NCBI RefSeq assembly: GCF_028069655.1
Contig: NZ_JAMCOS010000001.1
Coordinates: 1,394,001-1,458,000 of the forward strand
Origin: Acidovorax sp. NCPPB 4044
GTDB lineage: Bacteria > Pseudomonadota > Gammaproteobacteria > Burkholderiales > Burkholderiaceae_C
Length of the DNA: 64,000 nt
Direction of reading: 5' to 3'
In this document: in pieces, positions 21,349 through 32,996 of the stretch
Position numbering within the stretch: position 1 is the first letter of the stretch
Layout: the number at the start of each line of letters is the position of its first letter
Position numbers and translations under genes: made by a program
The notes under the pieces: generated by a model
Seen by the model: only the letters and a program-made list of their open reading frames with translations
What the model was told of the DNA's origin: nothing
Databases searched by the model: none

Positions 21349-22440
21349 ATGGATGAGACGCAACTCGACGTGCTGGCCGAGGTGCGCGGGCAGGTGGGCT
21401 TCATCACGCTCAACCGCCCGCGCGCGCTGAACGCGCTGTCGCTGGGCATGGTCCGCGACCTCATGGCCCTGCTGCTGCAGTGGCAGGCCGATCCGGCCAT
21501 CCAGGCCGTGGCGATCCGCGGCAGCAACAAGGAAGGGCCGTTCGGCGCCTTCTGCGCCGGCGGCGACATCCGCTTTTTGCACCAGGCCGGCAGCACGGGC
21601 GATCCGCGGCTGGAAGACTTCTTCACCGAGGAGTACGCGCTCAACCACCTCATCCACCACTTCGGCAAGCCCTACATCGCTTTCATGGACGGCATCGTCA
21701 TGGGCGGCGGCATGGGCATCAGCCAGGGCGGCACCGTGCGGATCGTGACCGAACGCACCAGGATGGCCATGCCCGAGACGGCCATCGGCCTGTTCCCCGA
21801 TGTGGGCGGCGGCTATTTCCTCTCACGCTGCCCCGGGCACACGGGCGAATGGCTTGCCCTGACCGGAGACACCATCGGCGCGGGCGACGCCGTGGCCCTG
21901 GGCCTGGCCGACGGCTGCCTGCCGTCGCAACAACAGGCGGAGCTCTGGGAGGCGCTGGGTGAGCGCACATTCGCGGACGGCGCGGCGGTGGAAACCTGGG
22001 TTGCTACAAAATTTGTAGCAGAAAAACCAATGTTCTCGGCGGCATCAGGCCCAATCGACGCAGCATTCGGGCAGGACAGCGTTCCGGCCATCCTGGCGGC
22101 ACTGGAGGCCTCGGGCAGCGACTGGGCGCGTGCCACGGCGCAGACGCTGCGCAAGCGCTCGCCCCTGATGCTGCACGTAGTGCTGGAGCAGATCCGGCGC
22201 GCCCGGGGCATGGACCTGGCGGACGATCTGCGCATGGAGCGCGACATGGTGCGCCACTGCTTTTTCCTGCGGCCCGGGCAGAGCGAAACCGTGGAAGGAA
22301 TCCGCGCGCTGGCAGTGGACAAGGACCACGCCCCGCGCTGGAATCCGGCGCGCATCGAGGACGTCACGCCCGCGCAATGGCAGCCGTTCTTCGACAGCCC
22401 CTGGCCCGCGCATGCGCATCCGCTGGCGGCGTTGAAGTAG
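21349..22440 (+). CDS. Enoyl-CoA hydratase/3-hydroxyisobutyryl-CoA hydrolase family protein
   Basis: About 363 residues, the length of HIBCH-type rather than of plain crotonases (about 260). Motifs: [18 protein letters not shown], the first oxyanion-hole segment [14 protein letters not shown], the second [11 protein letters not shown], and the HIBCH-typical [21 protein letters not shown]. In valine breakdown this family removes CoA from 3-hydroxyisobutyryl-CoA; related members act on other acyl-CoAs. A GAGGAG lies before the ATG. The residues VATKFVAEK near 220 are encoded by a perfect 9-bp-arm palindrome that looks like an inserted element. Confidence 0.88.
   Translation: MDETQLDVLAEVRGQVGFITLNRPRALNALSLGMVRDLMALLLQWQADPAIQAVAIRGSNKEGPFGAFCAGGDIRFLHQAGSTGDPRLEDFFTEEYALNHLIHHFGKPYIAFMDGIVMGGGMGISQGGTVRIVTERTRMAMPETAIGLFPDVGGGYFLSRCPGHTGEWLALTGDTIGAGDAVALGLADGCLPSQQQAELWEALGERTFADGAAVETWVATKFVAEKPMFSAASGPIDAAFGQDSVPAILAALEASGSDWARATAQTLRKRSPLMLHVVLEQIRRARGMDLADDLRMERDMVRHCFFLRPGQSETVEGIRALAVDKDHAPRWNPARIEDVTPAQWQPFFDSPWPAHAHPLAALK
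22002..22020. repeat. Palindromic element inside the crotonase gene
   Basis: TGCTACAAA-A-TTTGTAGCA: perfect nine-base arms around one A, in frame, followed by an A-rich stretch in an otherwise GC-rich gene. Its sequence differs from the GCTATC-type element in truB, but size and placement are alike. Confidence 0.7.
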
Positions 22441-22540
22441 GCCCGACACGGCCCCGGGCGATAGCCGCGTGGGCCGCTGCCATGGCGTGCGCTGCGGCCG
22501 GGGCTGCAACGCTGTACCCGGCGCCGCACCGGCCTCCGTT

Positions 22541-23407
22541 TCAAAGCTGGGCGTGCACGGCCGTGGCGAGCGCCAGCAGGGCTTCGCGCGGCAGCGGCCC
22601 GCTCAGCGCATAGCCGAAGCCCCCCTCGACCCAGTAGAAGCTCGGCACAGGCCCTTCGTCCTCGTAGCGGAATGCGGTTTCCGCCGGGTGGGCGCCCGCC
22701 AGCGCGCCCAGGTACAGCGTGATGCGCTGGCCTGCGGCGTTCTGGTACATGAACTGCGCCCGGGCGCCGGCGGACGCCTGCGGGGCGGAGGGCGCAACCG
22801 CCGCATCGCCAGGCAACAGCCGCCCACCCACCAATTCATAACCCAAGGCCTGCAGTTGCGGCACCTGGAGGGGCCGCTCCAGCCGCTTGGAGAGCCATTG
22901 GACGAGGTGCTCCTGCTGCGCCGCCCCCACTTCCACCGGATGCCGCTGCTCGGGCTGGTAGACCGCATGGGCCGCGGCAGCCTGCAGCGCGAACCGCTGC
23001 GGAATCGCTTGCAGGGGGGCCGGTGAGGGCGGTGGCGGGGCGGCGCCCTGCAGGGTCCACCCCAGCCCGAATGCGAACACCCAGGACGCGGCCATGCCCA
23101 CCATGCGCCACGCACGGGCCTGCCGGGCACGGCGCTCGCGCCATGCCTGGGCCGCTTGCGCCAGCGGTGGCGGCACCGGCGCCTGTTCCCAGTCCGCATG
23201 CAAGGCACGCAGCCGCGCGCGCTGCTCTTCCCAATCCTGCCAGTCCTGCCGGTACGGCGCGGGGCTGCCGTCGCTGTCGCCGGTGAGCCGCGCGCGCAGG
23301 GCCTGCGCCGCGTCGGGGGACAGCCGGCCATCCACGAGTGCGTGCAGCGTCTCGTCGTCGATCGCCTCCCGGGCGGTGCCGGGCGGTGGTGCGTGTGGCG
23401 CGGTCAT
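22541..23407 (-). CDS. Anti-sigma factor, single-pass membrane protein
   Basis: About 288 residues. A cytoplasmic N-terminus with the anti-sigma start DDETLHALVDGRLSPDAAQALRARL, one membrane helix (RMVGMAASWVFAFGLGWTLQG), and a periplasmic domain rich in Ala/Pro then GYELVGGRLLPGD and AAGQRITLYLG, as in FecR-unlike anti-sigmas of ECF systems. It should hold the upstream sigma factor at the membrane. No HxxxCxxC zinc motif is visible in the N-terminus. Its start lies 13 bases after the sigma-factor stop. Confidence 0.85.
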   Translation of the reverse strand: MTAPHAPPPGTAREAIDDETLHALVDGRLSPDAAQALRARLTGDSDGSPAPYRQDWQDWEEQRARLRALHADWEQAPVPPPLAQAAQAWRERRARQARAWRMVGMAASWVFAFGLGWTLQGAAPPPPSPAPLQAIPQRFALQAAAAHAVYQPEQRHPVEVGAAQQEHLVQWLSKRLERPLQVPQLQALGYELVGGRLLPGDAAVAPSAPQASAGARAQFMYQNAAGQRITLYLGALAGAHPAETAFRYEDEGPVPSFYWVEGGFGYALSGPLPREALLALATAVHAQL

Positions 23408-23420
23408 GGCGGGGCAGATG

Positions 23421-23957
23421 TCATTTGAGCCGCGTCAGCCGCGCGGCACCGGTCGGGGCAGGGGAGGGCGCTGCGGGCTGCGCCGGGTCCTCCGGCCCGC
23501 ACGCCAGCATCAGCACGCGCAGCCGCTGGCGTGCGCGGGAGAGCCGCGACATGACCGTGCCCACCGGCACGCCCAGCACGCGCGCGGCGGCGGCATAGTC
23601 CATATCCTCCAGGGTGACCAGCAGCAGCACGGCGCGCTGGTCGGCGGGCAGGCGCTGCAGGCAGCGGTCGAGATCGATGGCATCGTCCGTCCGCGCGGGC
23701 GGCGCCTTCAGCTCGTGCTGCACGTCCTCCAGATCCAGCGGCGGCTGCGGCGGCAGGGCGCGCAGCTGGTTCAGGTACAGGTGGTGCATGAGCGTGAACA
23801 GCCAGGCGCGCAGATCGGTGCCGGGCCGCCACAGCAGCCACTTTCGGCAGGCACGCTCCAGCGTGTCCTGGACCAGGTCGTCCGCCGCCCAGGCATTGCC
23901 CGTGAGTGCCCGCGCATAGCGCCGCAGGCCCGGCAGGTGCGGCGCGATGTCGTCCAT
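23421..23957 (-). CDS. ECF-type RNA polymerase sigma factor
   Basis: About 178 residues with sigma-70 region 2 (RYARALTGNAWAADDLVQDTLERACRKW) and region 4 (LPADQRAVLLLVTLEDMDYAAAARVLGVPVGTVMSRLSRARQRLR), and no region 1 or 3, so extracytoplasmic-function type. The start at 23957 is the first ATG in frame with the domain. Cotranscribed with a lipoprotein upstream and the anti-sigma downstream; such trios often respond to oxidative or envelope stress, though the signal is not readable here. The C-terminal tail after LMLACG is Pro/Ala-rich. Confidence 0.92.
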   Translation of the reverse strand: MDDIAPHLPGLRRYARALTGNAWAADDLVQDTLERACRKWLLWRPGTDLRAWLFTLMHHLYLNQLRALPPQPPLDLEDVQHELKAPPARTDDAIDLDRCLQRLPADQRAVLLLVTLEDMDYAAAARVLGVPVGTVMSRLSRARQRLRVLMLACGPEDPAQPAAPSPAPTGAARLTRLK

Positions 23958-24001
23958 GCGGCTGGAGGGTGGCGTGTGCGCCGGGCGGGGGCGGCGCCGG
24001 A

Positions 24002-24382
24002 TCAGGGCTTGGCCGTGCGCCACACCTGGTTGACGCCGTCGCCCGTGCGCTCGCCGGGCTGCGTGTCCTTGACCCAGTAGTAGAGCGGTTTGCCCTTGTA
24101 GGCCAACTGGGCGCCGCCTTCGTCGCGCTGCACGGTGGTGAAGTCGCCCGAGGGAGTGGCGGTGCCCGCCAGCAGCGGCGGCCAGTTCCTGGCGCAAGGA
24201 CCGTTGCAGACCGATTTGCCGCCGCCGACCGGGTCGCGGTCGAAGGTGTAGAGGGTCATGCCGTTGGGCCCTACGAGCACGCCGTCCTTCGCGGCAACGC
24301 CGCCGGGCATGCCGGACGTGGCGCAGCCGGCGAGCGCCAGGGCCAGTGCGGAGGCAGCGAGAAGGGAGGGGAATCGGGACAT
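24002..24382 (-). CDS. Secreted-repeat lipoprotein (PF03640-type)
   Basis: About 126 residues: a lipoprotein signal with lipobox LALAGC, then the repeat GPNGMTLYTFDRDPVGGGKSVCNGPCARNWPPLLA and a second half YKGKPLYYWVKDTQPGERTGDGVNQVWRTAKP. This matches the secreted 'lipoprotein with repeat' family often next to ECF sigma/anti-sigma pairs, as here. It is presumably the sensed or regulated envelope protein; its biochemical role is unknown. The start at 24382 follows AGGAG; the ATG at 24418 has no such site. Confidence 0.85.
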   Translation of the reverse strand: MSRFPSLLAASALALALAGCATSGMPGGVAAKDGVLVGPNGMTLYTFDRDPVGGGKSVCNGPCARNWPPLLAGTATPSGDFTTVQRDEGGAQLAYKGKPLYYWVKDTQPGERTGDGVNQVWRTAKP

Positions 24383-24486
24383 CGGTGGTACTCCTGGTGG
24401 CGCGGGCCGGTGCGACATGCACGGCCTGCGAAGGGATGAACACCGGGCGCGTCGGATTTATTCCGCGCCACCCGAAAAAAACGCGG

Positions 24487-24960
24487 TCAGCGGTTGCGGC
24501 TCTTCATCGCGCGCTCGACCTCGCGCTTGCCCTCGCGGTCCTTGATGGTGTCGCGCTTGTCGTGCTCGGCCTTGCCCTTGGCGAGCGCGAAGTCGCACTT
24601 CACGCGGCCGTTGGTCCAGTGCAGGTTGAGGGGCACCAGCGTGTAGCCCTTCTGCTCCACCTTGATGGTCAGGCGGCGGATCTCTTCCTTGTGCAGCAGC
24701 AGCTTCTTGGTGCGCACGGCGTCCGGGCTCACGTGCGTGGAGGCGGTCTTGAGCGGGTTGATCTGGCAGCCGATCAGAAAAAGCTCGCCTTCGCGGATCA
24801 CCACGTAGCCGTCCGTCAGCTGCACCTTGCCCTCGCGCAGGGCCTTCACTTCCCAGCCATGCAGCACCAAACCCGCCTCGTGGCGTTCCTCGAAAAAATA
24901 ATTGAAGGCCGCCTTCTTGTTGTCGGCGATGCGGGACTGGGTCTCGGGTTTCTTGGCCAT
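24487..24960 (-). CDS. smpB: SsrA-binding protein SmpB
   Basis: About 157 residues, normal length. Family motifs: [50 protein letters not shown], and the basic C-terminal tail [26 protein letters not shown]. It delivers tmRNA to stalled ribosomes in trans-translation. The gene for tmRNA is not in this window. Divergent from ratA. Confidence 0.97.
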   Translation of the reverse strand: MAKKPETQSRIADNKKAAFNYFFEERHEAGLVLHGWEVKALREGKVQLTDGYVVIREGELFLIGCQINPLKTASTHVSPDAVRTKKLLLHKEEIRRLTIKVEQKGYTLVPLNLHWTNGRVKCDFALAKGKAEHDKRDTIKDREGKREVERAMKSRNR

Positions 24961-25081
24961 GGGTGATCAGATGCGGCGCCTGGGGAAGTTTGAAAGCCCT
25001 CCCTACAATCGGTCGATCGTCCGCGCGCCTCGGGGGATTCTAGTGTGCTGCCTCCGTGCGGCCCGCCGTCCCCGCCCACCC

Positions 25082-25514
25082 ATGAAAAACGTCAACAAGT
25101 CCGTCCTGATCTGGTACAGCCCCGAAGAGATGTTCGCCCTCGTCACCGATGTGGCCCAGTACCCCGAATTCCTCCCGTGGTGCGACCACGCCAAGGTGCT
25201 GGAGCAGGACGGGCAGGGCATGACCGCGGAAGTCGGCATCTCCTTCGGCGGCCTGCGCAAATCCTTCGTCACGCGCAACACCCACGAGGCCGGCCGGCGT
25301 GTGCAGATGCGCCTCGTCAAGGGGCCTTTCTCCCAGCTCGACGGCGACTGGCGCTTCCATCCCGTGGGCGATGGCAGCCAGCGGGCGTGCAAGGTCGAAC
25401 TGCAACTCAACTACGGCTTCGACAACCTGGCGCTGGCCGCACTCGTGGGGCCCGTGTTCGACCGCATTGCAGGCAGCATGGTGGATGCGTTCATCCAGCG
25501 TGCGGAGCAGGTGT

Positions 25515-25522
<8 letters not shown>
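25082..25522 (+). CDS. ratA: RatA-family START-like protein (ubiquinone-binding/coenzyme Q10-binding type)
   Basis: About 146 residues of the polyketide-cyclase/START fold: VNKSVLIWYSPEEMFALVTDVAQYPEFLPWCDHAKVL, and near the end FDRIAGSMVDAFIQRAEQVYG. In E. coli RatA is reported to affect 50S association, while eukaryotic homologues (COQ10) bind ubiquinone; which applies here is not resolved. The smpB-ratA-rnfH neighbourhood is conserved across many proteobacteria. It overlaps the rnfH start by eight bases. Confidence 0.9.
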
Positions 25523-28006
<2,484 letters not shown>

Positions 28007-28024
28007 TCCGCCACCTGGTGCGAC

Positions 28025-28100
28025 AGATTCTGGCCTGATTGCCAGAATCTGGTCAGACTGATAAAGTCTGGCCTGAATCCATATTCAGGCCAGACTTTTC
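28025..28100 (+). terminator. Tandem hairpins after guaB: terminator and possible toxin-antitoxin operator
   Basis: Two perfect inverted repeats in a row: AGATTCTGGC/GCCAGAATCT (28025-28050, loop of six) and a 15-bp stem starting AAGTCTGGCC (28064-28078 with 28083-28097, loop of four), the second followed by a T-rich run. TCTGGCCTGA occurs in both left arms, and its complement in the last arm. The second stem is a good intrinsic terminator for guaB. The shared word directly before the antitoxin gene also fits an autoregulatory operator. Confidence 0.75.
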
Positions 28101-28122
28101 TTTTTCTGCCCCCCGGAGCCCC

Positions 28123-28386
28123 ATGCAATCCGTCGGTATCTATGAAGCCAAAAGCCGCTTCTCCGCGCTGATCGAGCTGGTCGAACAGGGCGAGGAAGTG
28201 CGCATCACCCGGCACGGCAAGGAAGTGGTGCGCATGCTGCCCGTGCGCCGGCGCCCGGTGATCACCGACGAGCAGATCGCACGCGAGCTGGGCCAGATCG
28301 ACGCACTGCACGCCACGATCCGCGCGGCGGTGCCGGAAGCAGCGGCCCCTGCCTTGCGCCGCAACGGCCGGAGCACCGCGGCATGA
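28123..28386 (+). CDS. Phd/YefM-type antitoxin
   Basis: About 87 residues. The N-terminal DNA-binding domain SVGIYEAKSRFSALIELVEQGEEVRITRHGKEVVRMLPV is the classic Phd/YefM pattern; the C-terminal half should bind and neutralise the toxin. A CGGAG lies before the ATG. It overlaps the toxin gene by four bases (ATGA). It likely represses its own operon at the hairpin repeats just upstream. Confidence 0.88.
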   Translation: MQSVGIYEAKSRFSALIELVEQGEEVRITRHGKEVVRMLPVRRRPVITDEQIARELGQIDALHATIRAAVPEAAAPALRRNGRSTAA

Positions 28387-28817
28387 CGGCCTTCGTCCTC
28401 GATGCCTCCGTGATGGCCGCCTGGCTGCTGCCCGATGCGGCCAGCGAGGACACGCGGCGCCTCTACACGCGCATCCGCCGCGATGAGGTCGAGCCGCAGG
28501 CCCCCAACCTCTGGCAATGGGAATGCGGCAACCTCATCGCGAGCGGCGTGCACAGCGGCCGGGTTCCCGCAGGCGCCGTCGAAGGCCTGTGGAGCGTTCT
28601 CGAAGCCATCCGCCACCGCGTCGAATTGCACGATCTCGCCCCTGCCCAGCACAAGGCCGTGCTCGGCGTCGCACTCGATACCGGCCTGCCGGTCTACGAC
28701 GCGGCCTACCTGTGGCTCGCGCGGTCGCTGCGCCTGCCGCTGGCCACTTTCGACGCGGCCCAGGCCGAAGCGGCCAGCCGCTCCGGCGTCGCGCTGCTCG
28801 ACCTGTCCACGTTCTGA
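28383..28817 (+). CDS. VapC-type PIN-domain toxin
   Basis: About 144 residues of PIN fold with the acidic catalytic set in place: Asp7 (FVLDASV), Glu47 (WQWECGN), Asp106 (VYDAAYLWLA) and Asp124 (ATFDAAQ). VapC toxins cleave RNA, often tRNA or rRNA, with Mg2+. Coupled to the Phd-type antitoxin upstream. Base composition is like the chromosome around it. Confidence 0.88.
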   Translation: MTAFVLDASVMAAWLLPDAASEDTRRLYTRIRRDEVEPQAPNLWQWECGNLIASGVHSGRVPAGAVEGLWSVLEAIRHRVELHDLAPAQHKAVLGVALDTGLPVYDAAYLWLARSLRLPLATFDAAQAEAASRSGVALLDLSTF

Positions 28818-28859
28818 TCCGTCACGTTTCCCGCCCTTGTCTTTTTGACTTCCCACACC

Positions 28860-30479
28860 ATGCAACACCAGAAGATCCTCATCCTCGACTTCGGCTCCCA
28901 GGTCACGCAGCTCATCGCGCGCCGCGTGCGCGAGGCCCACGTGTACTGCGAGGTGCACCCCTGCGATGTGGGCGATGCCTGGGTGCGCGAATACGCCGCC
29001 GACGGCGCGCTCAAGGGCGTGATCCTTTCCGGCAGCCACGCCAGCGTGTACGAGGAAACCACCGACCGCGCTCCGCAGGCCGTGTTCGAGCTGGGCGTGC
29101 CGGTGCTGGGCATCTGCTACGGCATGCAGACCATGGCGCAGCAGCTCGGCGGCAAGGTCGAGGGCGGCCACAAGCGCGAGTTCGGCTATGCCGAAGTGCG
29201 CGCCCACGGCCACACGGCCCTGCTCAACGACATCGCCGACTTCACCACGGCCGACGGCCACGGCATGCTCAAGGTCTGGATGAGCCACGGCGACAAGGTG
29301 GCCGAGATGCCGCCTGGCTTCAAGCTCATGGCGTCCACGCCGAGCTGCCCCATCGCCGGCATGGCCGACGAAGCGCGCCGCTTCTACGCCGTGCAGTTCC
29401 ATCCCGAGGTCACGCACACCGTGCAGGGCCGCGCGCTGCTCGATCGCTTCGTGCTGGGCATCTGCGGCGTGCAGCCCGACTGGGTCATGAAGGACCACAT
29501 CGCCGAAGCAGTGGAATCCATCCGCGCCCAGGTGGGCGATGAGGAAGTGATCCTCGGCCTTTCCGGCGGCGTGGATTCCAGCGTGGCTGCCGCGCTGATC
29601 CACCGCGCCATCGGCGACCAGCTCACCTGCGTGTTCGTGGACCACGGCCTGTTGCGCCTGAACGAAGGCGACATGGTCATGGACATGTTCGCCGGCAAGC
29701 TGCATGCCAAGGTCGTGCGCGTGGACGCGAGCGAACTCTTCCTGCGCGAACTGGCTGGCGTGAGCGAACCGGAGCAGAAACGCAAGATCATCGGCCGCCT
29801 GTTCGTGGACGTCTTCAAGGCCGAGGCCGCCAAGCTGACCGCATCCGGCACCTCGAAGAAGGGCGCAACCTTCCTGGCCCAGGGCACCATCTACCCCGAC
29901 GTGATCGAGTCCGGCGGGGCGAAGAGCAAGAAGGCCGTCACGATCAAGAGCCACCACAACGTCGGGGGCCTGCCGGAGCAACTGGGCCTGAAGCTGCTGG
30001 AGCCCCTGCGTGATCTGTTCAAGGACGAGGTGCGTGAACTCGGCGTCGCCCTGGGCCTGCCGCACGACATGGTCTACCGCCACCCGTTCCCCGGCCCCGG
30101 CCTGGGGGTGCGCATCCTCGGCGAAGTAAAGCAGGAATACGCCGACCTGCTGCGCCGCGCCGACGCGATCTTCATCGAGGAACTGCGCAACTTCCGCGAC
30201 GAAGCCACGGGCAAGACTTGGTACGATCTCACCAGCCAGGCCTTCACCGTGTTCCTGCCCGTCAAGAGCGTGGGCGTGATGGGCGACGGCCGCACCTACG
30301 ACTACGTGGTGGCCCTGCGCGCCGTGCAGACCAGTGACTTCATGACGGCCGACTGGGCCGAGCTGCCGTATGCGCTGCTCAAGAAGGTGTCCGGGCGGAT
30401 CATCAATGAGGTGCGTGGCATCAACCGGGTGACGTACGACGTATCGAGCAAGCCGCCGGCGACGATCGAGTGGGAGTGA
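28860..30479 (+). CDS. guaA: GMP synthase (glutamine-hydrolysing)
   Basis: About 539 residues. Glutamine amidotransferase domain with the nucleophile in [18 protein letters not shown] (Cys near residue 86) and [10 protein letters not shown]; then the ATP-pyrophosphatase domain with the P-loop [14 protein letters not shown]; then the dimerisation domain ending KPPATIEWE. It turns XMP into GMP. The ATG at 28860 starts the family's [19 protein letters not shown]; the upstream in-frame TTG is unlikely. The 3' end abuts the integrase gene and is the probable attachment site of the element, with the reading frame intact. Confidence 0.98.
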   Translation: MQHQKILILDFGSQVTQLIARRVREAHVYCEVHPCDVGDAWVREYAADGALKGVILSGSHASVYEETTDRAPQAVFELGVPVLGICYGMQTMAQQLGGKVEGGHKREFGYAEVRAHGHTALLNDIADFTTADGHGMLKVWMSHGDKVAEMPPGFKLMASTPSCPIAGMADEARRFYAVQFHPEVTHTVQGRALLDRFVLGICGVQPDWVMKDHIAEAVESIRAQVGDEEVILGLSGGVDSSVAAALIHRAIGDQLTCVFVDHGLLRLNEGDMVMDMFAGKLHAKVVRVDASELFLRELAGVSEPEQKRKIIGRLFVDVFKAEAAKLTASGTSKKGATFLAQGTIYPDVIESGGAKSKKAVTIKSHHNVGGLPEQLGLKLLEPLRDLFKDEVRELGVALGLPHDMVYRHPFPGPGLGVRILGEVKQEYADLLRRADAIFIEELRNFRDEATGKTWYDLTSQAFTVFLPVKSVGVMGDGRTYDYVVALRAVQTSDFMTADWAELPYALLKKVSGRIINEVRGINRVTYDVSSKPPATIEWE

Positions 30480-30485
30480 TTCGGC
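30440..30485. other. Candidate attachment site (att) at the guaA 3' end
   Basis: The integrase lies about 300 bases downstream of the guaA stop and reads away from it. The 3' end of guaA is a known target of integrative elements whose integrase lies next to it. The core cannot be delimited without the other junction, which was not seen in the window and probably lies beyond 64000. Confidence 0.5.
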
Positions 30486-30581
30486 GTCTGGCAACGACTG
30501 GCATCAAGTAGCACTGAAACACAGCCAAGCCCGCGTAAATGCGGGCTTTTTTTTGATTTCGTCTGGCAGTCGCTGGCAATC
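30486..30581. repeat. Two imperfect repeats flanking the guaA terminator, possible integrase arm sites
   Basis: GTCTGGCA-ACGACTGGCATC (from 30486) and GTCTGGCA-GTCGCTGGCAATC (from 30561) share GTCTGGCA and a second CTGGCA eight to ten bases on; a further TTTGGCAACTG follows. Repeated short words beside an integrase gene are typical of arm-type binding sites. Binding is inferred. Confidence 0.5.
30527..30554 (+). terminator. Intrinsic terminator after guaA
   Basis: AAGCCCGC-GTAAAT-GCGGGCTT followed by six T residues, about 50 bases after the guaA stop. It lies inside the putative element end. Confidence 0.9.
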
Positions 30582-30785
30582 TTTGGCAACTGCAAGCACC
30601 GTTTTTTCATGGCATGATGAATGGCATTGAGCGATTTGATGCCATGAGGCGCCGTCAATACCACGTAGCATTCTTCGCGGATATCATGGTACTAAAAATC
30701 AATAAACTATTGATTTTATTTGATTTTTTCGCAAAAATTGGCTGAATCTGGATCATGGTATTTGAGCCGAATAGGGGCGAAGAAC

Positions 30786-31988
30786 ATGCTTACCGATACC
30801 AAGCTGCGTAACCTCAAGTCGAGGGATAGGCTCTACAAGGAGAACGACCGTGATGGCCTCTATGTAGCCGTCACTCCTGCAGGTGCGATCTCGTTTCGCT
30901 ATAACTATTCAATCCATGGTCGGCAGGAAACCATCACTTTCGGCCGCTACGGTGTTGGCGGAATTACGCTTGCGGAAGCCCGAGAGCGGCTCGGCGAAGC
31001 CAAGAAGATGATCGCTGCCGGGAAGTCGCCGGCCAAAGAGAAGGCGCGAGACAAGGCACGCGTCAAGGATGCGGAGACGTTTGGGGCATGGTCGGAGAAG
31101 TGGCTGCGCGGCTACCAGATGGCTGACTCCACACGTGACATGCGCCGCTCGGTCTACGAGCGCGAGTTAAAGCCGAAATTCGGCAATCAGAAGCTGGTGG
31201 AGATCACCCATGAGGACTTACGCGCGCTCACCGATGCCATCGTAGAGCGCGGCGCGCCGGCCACCGCAGTACATGCCCGAGAGGTGATGTCGCAGGTCTA
31301 TCGCTGGGCCATCGAGCGCGGCCAGAAGGTCGCCAACCCAGCAGAACTGGTGCGCCCAACGACCATCGCCAAGTTTGAGCCGCGCGACCGTGCGCTGACG
31401 CCCGATGAGATCGGCCTGATGTATCAGTACATGGAGCGCATCGGTACGACGCCATCTATCCGGGCAGCAGCCAAATTGCTGTTGCTGACGATGGTGCGCA
31501 AAAGCGAGCTGACCAACGCGACCTGGGGCGAGATCAATTTCAGCGACGCGCTTTGGACGATCCCGAAGGAGCGAATGAAGCGACGCAATCCGCACTTGGT
31601 GTTTCTGTCTCGCCAGGCGCTGGACATTTTCATTGCCCTCAAAACCTTTGCCGGCGGGTCGGACTACGTGTTGCCGTCGCGGTATGACTCGGATCTACCC
31701 ATGAGCAGCGCCACGCTCAACCAAGTATTGACGCTCACATATCGGCTGGCGCAAAAGGAAGGAAAGTCGCTTCCCAAGTTTGGGCCACATGACCTACGGC
31801 GTACAGCCAGCACGCTATTGCACGAGGCTGGCTACAACACCGACTGGATTGAGAAGTGCCTAGCGCATGAGCAGAAAGGTGTCAGGGCCGTCTACAACAA
31901 GGCTGAGTACAGAGAGCAACGCACCGCCATGCTGCAGGACTGGGCGAACATGATCGACGAATGGACAATGAAGCGGCCAAGTGCGTAA
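30786..31988 (+). CDS. P4-type tyrosine integrase of the element
   Basis: About 400 residues. N-terminal DUF4102-like arm-binding domain (MLTDTKLRNLKSRDRLYKENDRDGLYVAV), a SAM-like core-binding domain, and the catalytic domain with Arg238 (TMVRKSEL), His335-x2-Arg338 (PHDLRRT), His361 (CLAHEQKG) and the nucleophile Tyr370 (AVYNKAEY). All catalytic residues are present. It integrates and excises the element at the guaA 3' end. The start at 30786 begins the family's MLTDTKLRNLK; the longer frame from 30720 lacks support. Base composition is visibly less GC-rich than guaA, consistent with transfer. Confidence 0.95.
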   Translation: MLTDTKLRNLKSRDRLYKENDRDGLYVAVTPAGAISFRYNYSIHGRQETITFGRYGVGGITLAEARERLGEAKKMIAAGKSPAKEKARDKARVKDAETFGAWSEKWLRGYQMADSTRDMRRSVYERELKPKFGNQKLVEITHEDLRALTDAIVERGAPATAVHAREVMSQVYRWAIERGQKVANPAELVRPTTIAKFEPRDRALTPDEIGLMYQYMERIGTTPSIRAAAKLLLLTMVRKSELTNATWGEINFSDALWTIPKERMKRRNPHLVFLSRQALDIFIALKTFAGGSDYVLPSRYDSDLPMSSATLNQVLTLTYRLAQKEGKSLPKFGPHDLRRTASTLLHEAGYNTDWIEKCLAHEQKGVRAVYNKAEYREQRTAMLQDWANMIDEWTMKRPSA

Positions 31989-32038
31989 AAAAAGGGTGCT
32001 TTAGAACGCTATCCGTAAATCGATGCGTAACTCGCGTT

Positions 32039-32326
32039 CTATTGCGGCCGGAGCAGCGCAGCGCTTTTATTCGTTAAAGGGGCGGAGCCGCAGATGACGG
32101 TCGACGAGTTGAATCCCGGTCGCATGGCCTGCGTACCTGACGACCTGCGCGCCTCAATCCATGCCTCGATTTCGGCCAAGTCCCAGGCAACATTTCTGCT
32201 GGTGAGTGCAATGCGACGTGGGAACTCTCCACGCTGCTCCATGTTAAAGATCGTGCGCTCAGACAGTGGAATCATCGCCAGGAGCTTTTTACGATTGATG
32301 AGTGTCTTGTTTGTCTCTGCCTGCAT
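32039..32326 (-). CDS. AlpA-family excisionase/regulator
   Basis: About 95 residues. LINRKKLLAMIPLSERTIFNMEQRGEFPRRIALTSRNVAWDLAEIEAWIEARR is the AlpA/MerR-like winged-helix pattern. Such proteins sit next to P4-type integrases and control integrase expression or excision. The tail after WIEARR is about 35 residues longer than usual and has no known motif. It is convergent with the integrase gene, with about 50 bases between their stops. Confidence 0.85.
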   Translation of the reverse strand: MQAETNKTLINRKKLLAMIPLSERTIFNMEQRGEFPRRIALTSRNVAWDLAEIEAWIEARRSSGTQAMRPGFNSSTVICGSAPLTNKSAALLRPQ

Positions 32327-32636
32327 TCCTTCGCCTCCTTAATTCACACGCGAGCATGTGTTTGAGTCACACGTAGTTGCGGTCACCGCGTGTCCATGGC
32401 TTTGGGTTCACTCTTGCGCTCCACTCTTCACTTCCACCGCCTGGTCAGGCGGGGCAGCACTTGAAAACTTCCGACGCGGTGAGTGCATTAGGCAGTTAGT
32501 CAAACGCATGCTTATGTTTAAAGCCAGCGTGAAACGGGAGATGAAGCGCTCCCCGTTGTTCCAGAAGTGCGCCCGCTATCGGGGCACTCCCGGCGACTTG
32601 AGAAATGCGGTGGCGCTCACCCCGTATTCCTGTTTA
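32327..32636. other. Gap without a supported gene
   Basis: About 310 bases between the AlpA-type gene and the small membrane protein. Frames here are short and out of frame with any family I know. Base composition is mixed. Conserved elements of this family usually carry TraG-N after the small membrane protein; nothing like it is visible here. Confidence 0.6.
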
Positions 32637-32996
32637 TCAGAGGTTGCCCGCTTCGAGGAGAAGAGCAGCGAGTACTGCCGCGACTTCCACTCGGCGAATG
32701 CGACCAAGTTCTTCGACGCCCGTCCCAGCTCGCTGCAGCCGAATACGAAGGCGCCGCCACATCAGAATGGCCACCGTGTATAGGAAGATCCGCCAAACCA
32801 TAAAGAAGCTCGCGTGCGCCTTGATCCATTGCTCCCAGGCAGCGGCGCCGCCGACAGCCCGAATCCCCAGCAAGTTGATCGCAACAGCCACACCGATCAG
32901 AAGGCCAACCCAGATTGTTGCGCGCCCCACGGATCGCATGACCAACCTCGCGCCGCGACGCTCGCCAAACCAGGTCACAGGCTGCTCCGTTCGCAC
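32637..32996 (-). CDS. Small integral membrane protein of the conjugative module
   Basis: About 119 residues with two hydrophobic helices (TIWVGLLIGVAVAINLLGIRAVGG and FFMVWRIFLYTVAILMW) and a third near the C-terminus (EVAAVLAALLLEAG). Start is GTG at 32996, overlapping the previous gene by 22 bases. Elements of this type carry a similar small membrane protein just after the PFL_4711 gene, normally before traG. Function unknown. Confidence 0.7.
   Translation of the reverse strand: MRTEQPVTWFGERRGARLVMRSVGRATIWVGLLIGVAVAINLLGIRAVGGAAAWEQWIKAHASFFMVWRIFLYTVAILMWRRLRIRLQRAGTGVEELGRIRRVEVAAVLAALLLEAGNL

Noticed and set aside
28140..30494. 784-residue minus-strand frame
   Set aside because: Antisense to the toxin-antitoxin genes and guaA.
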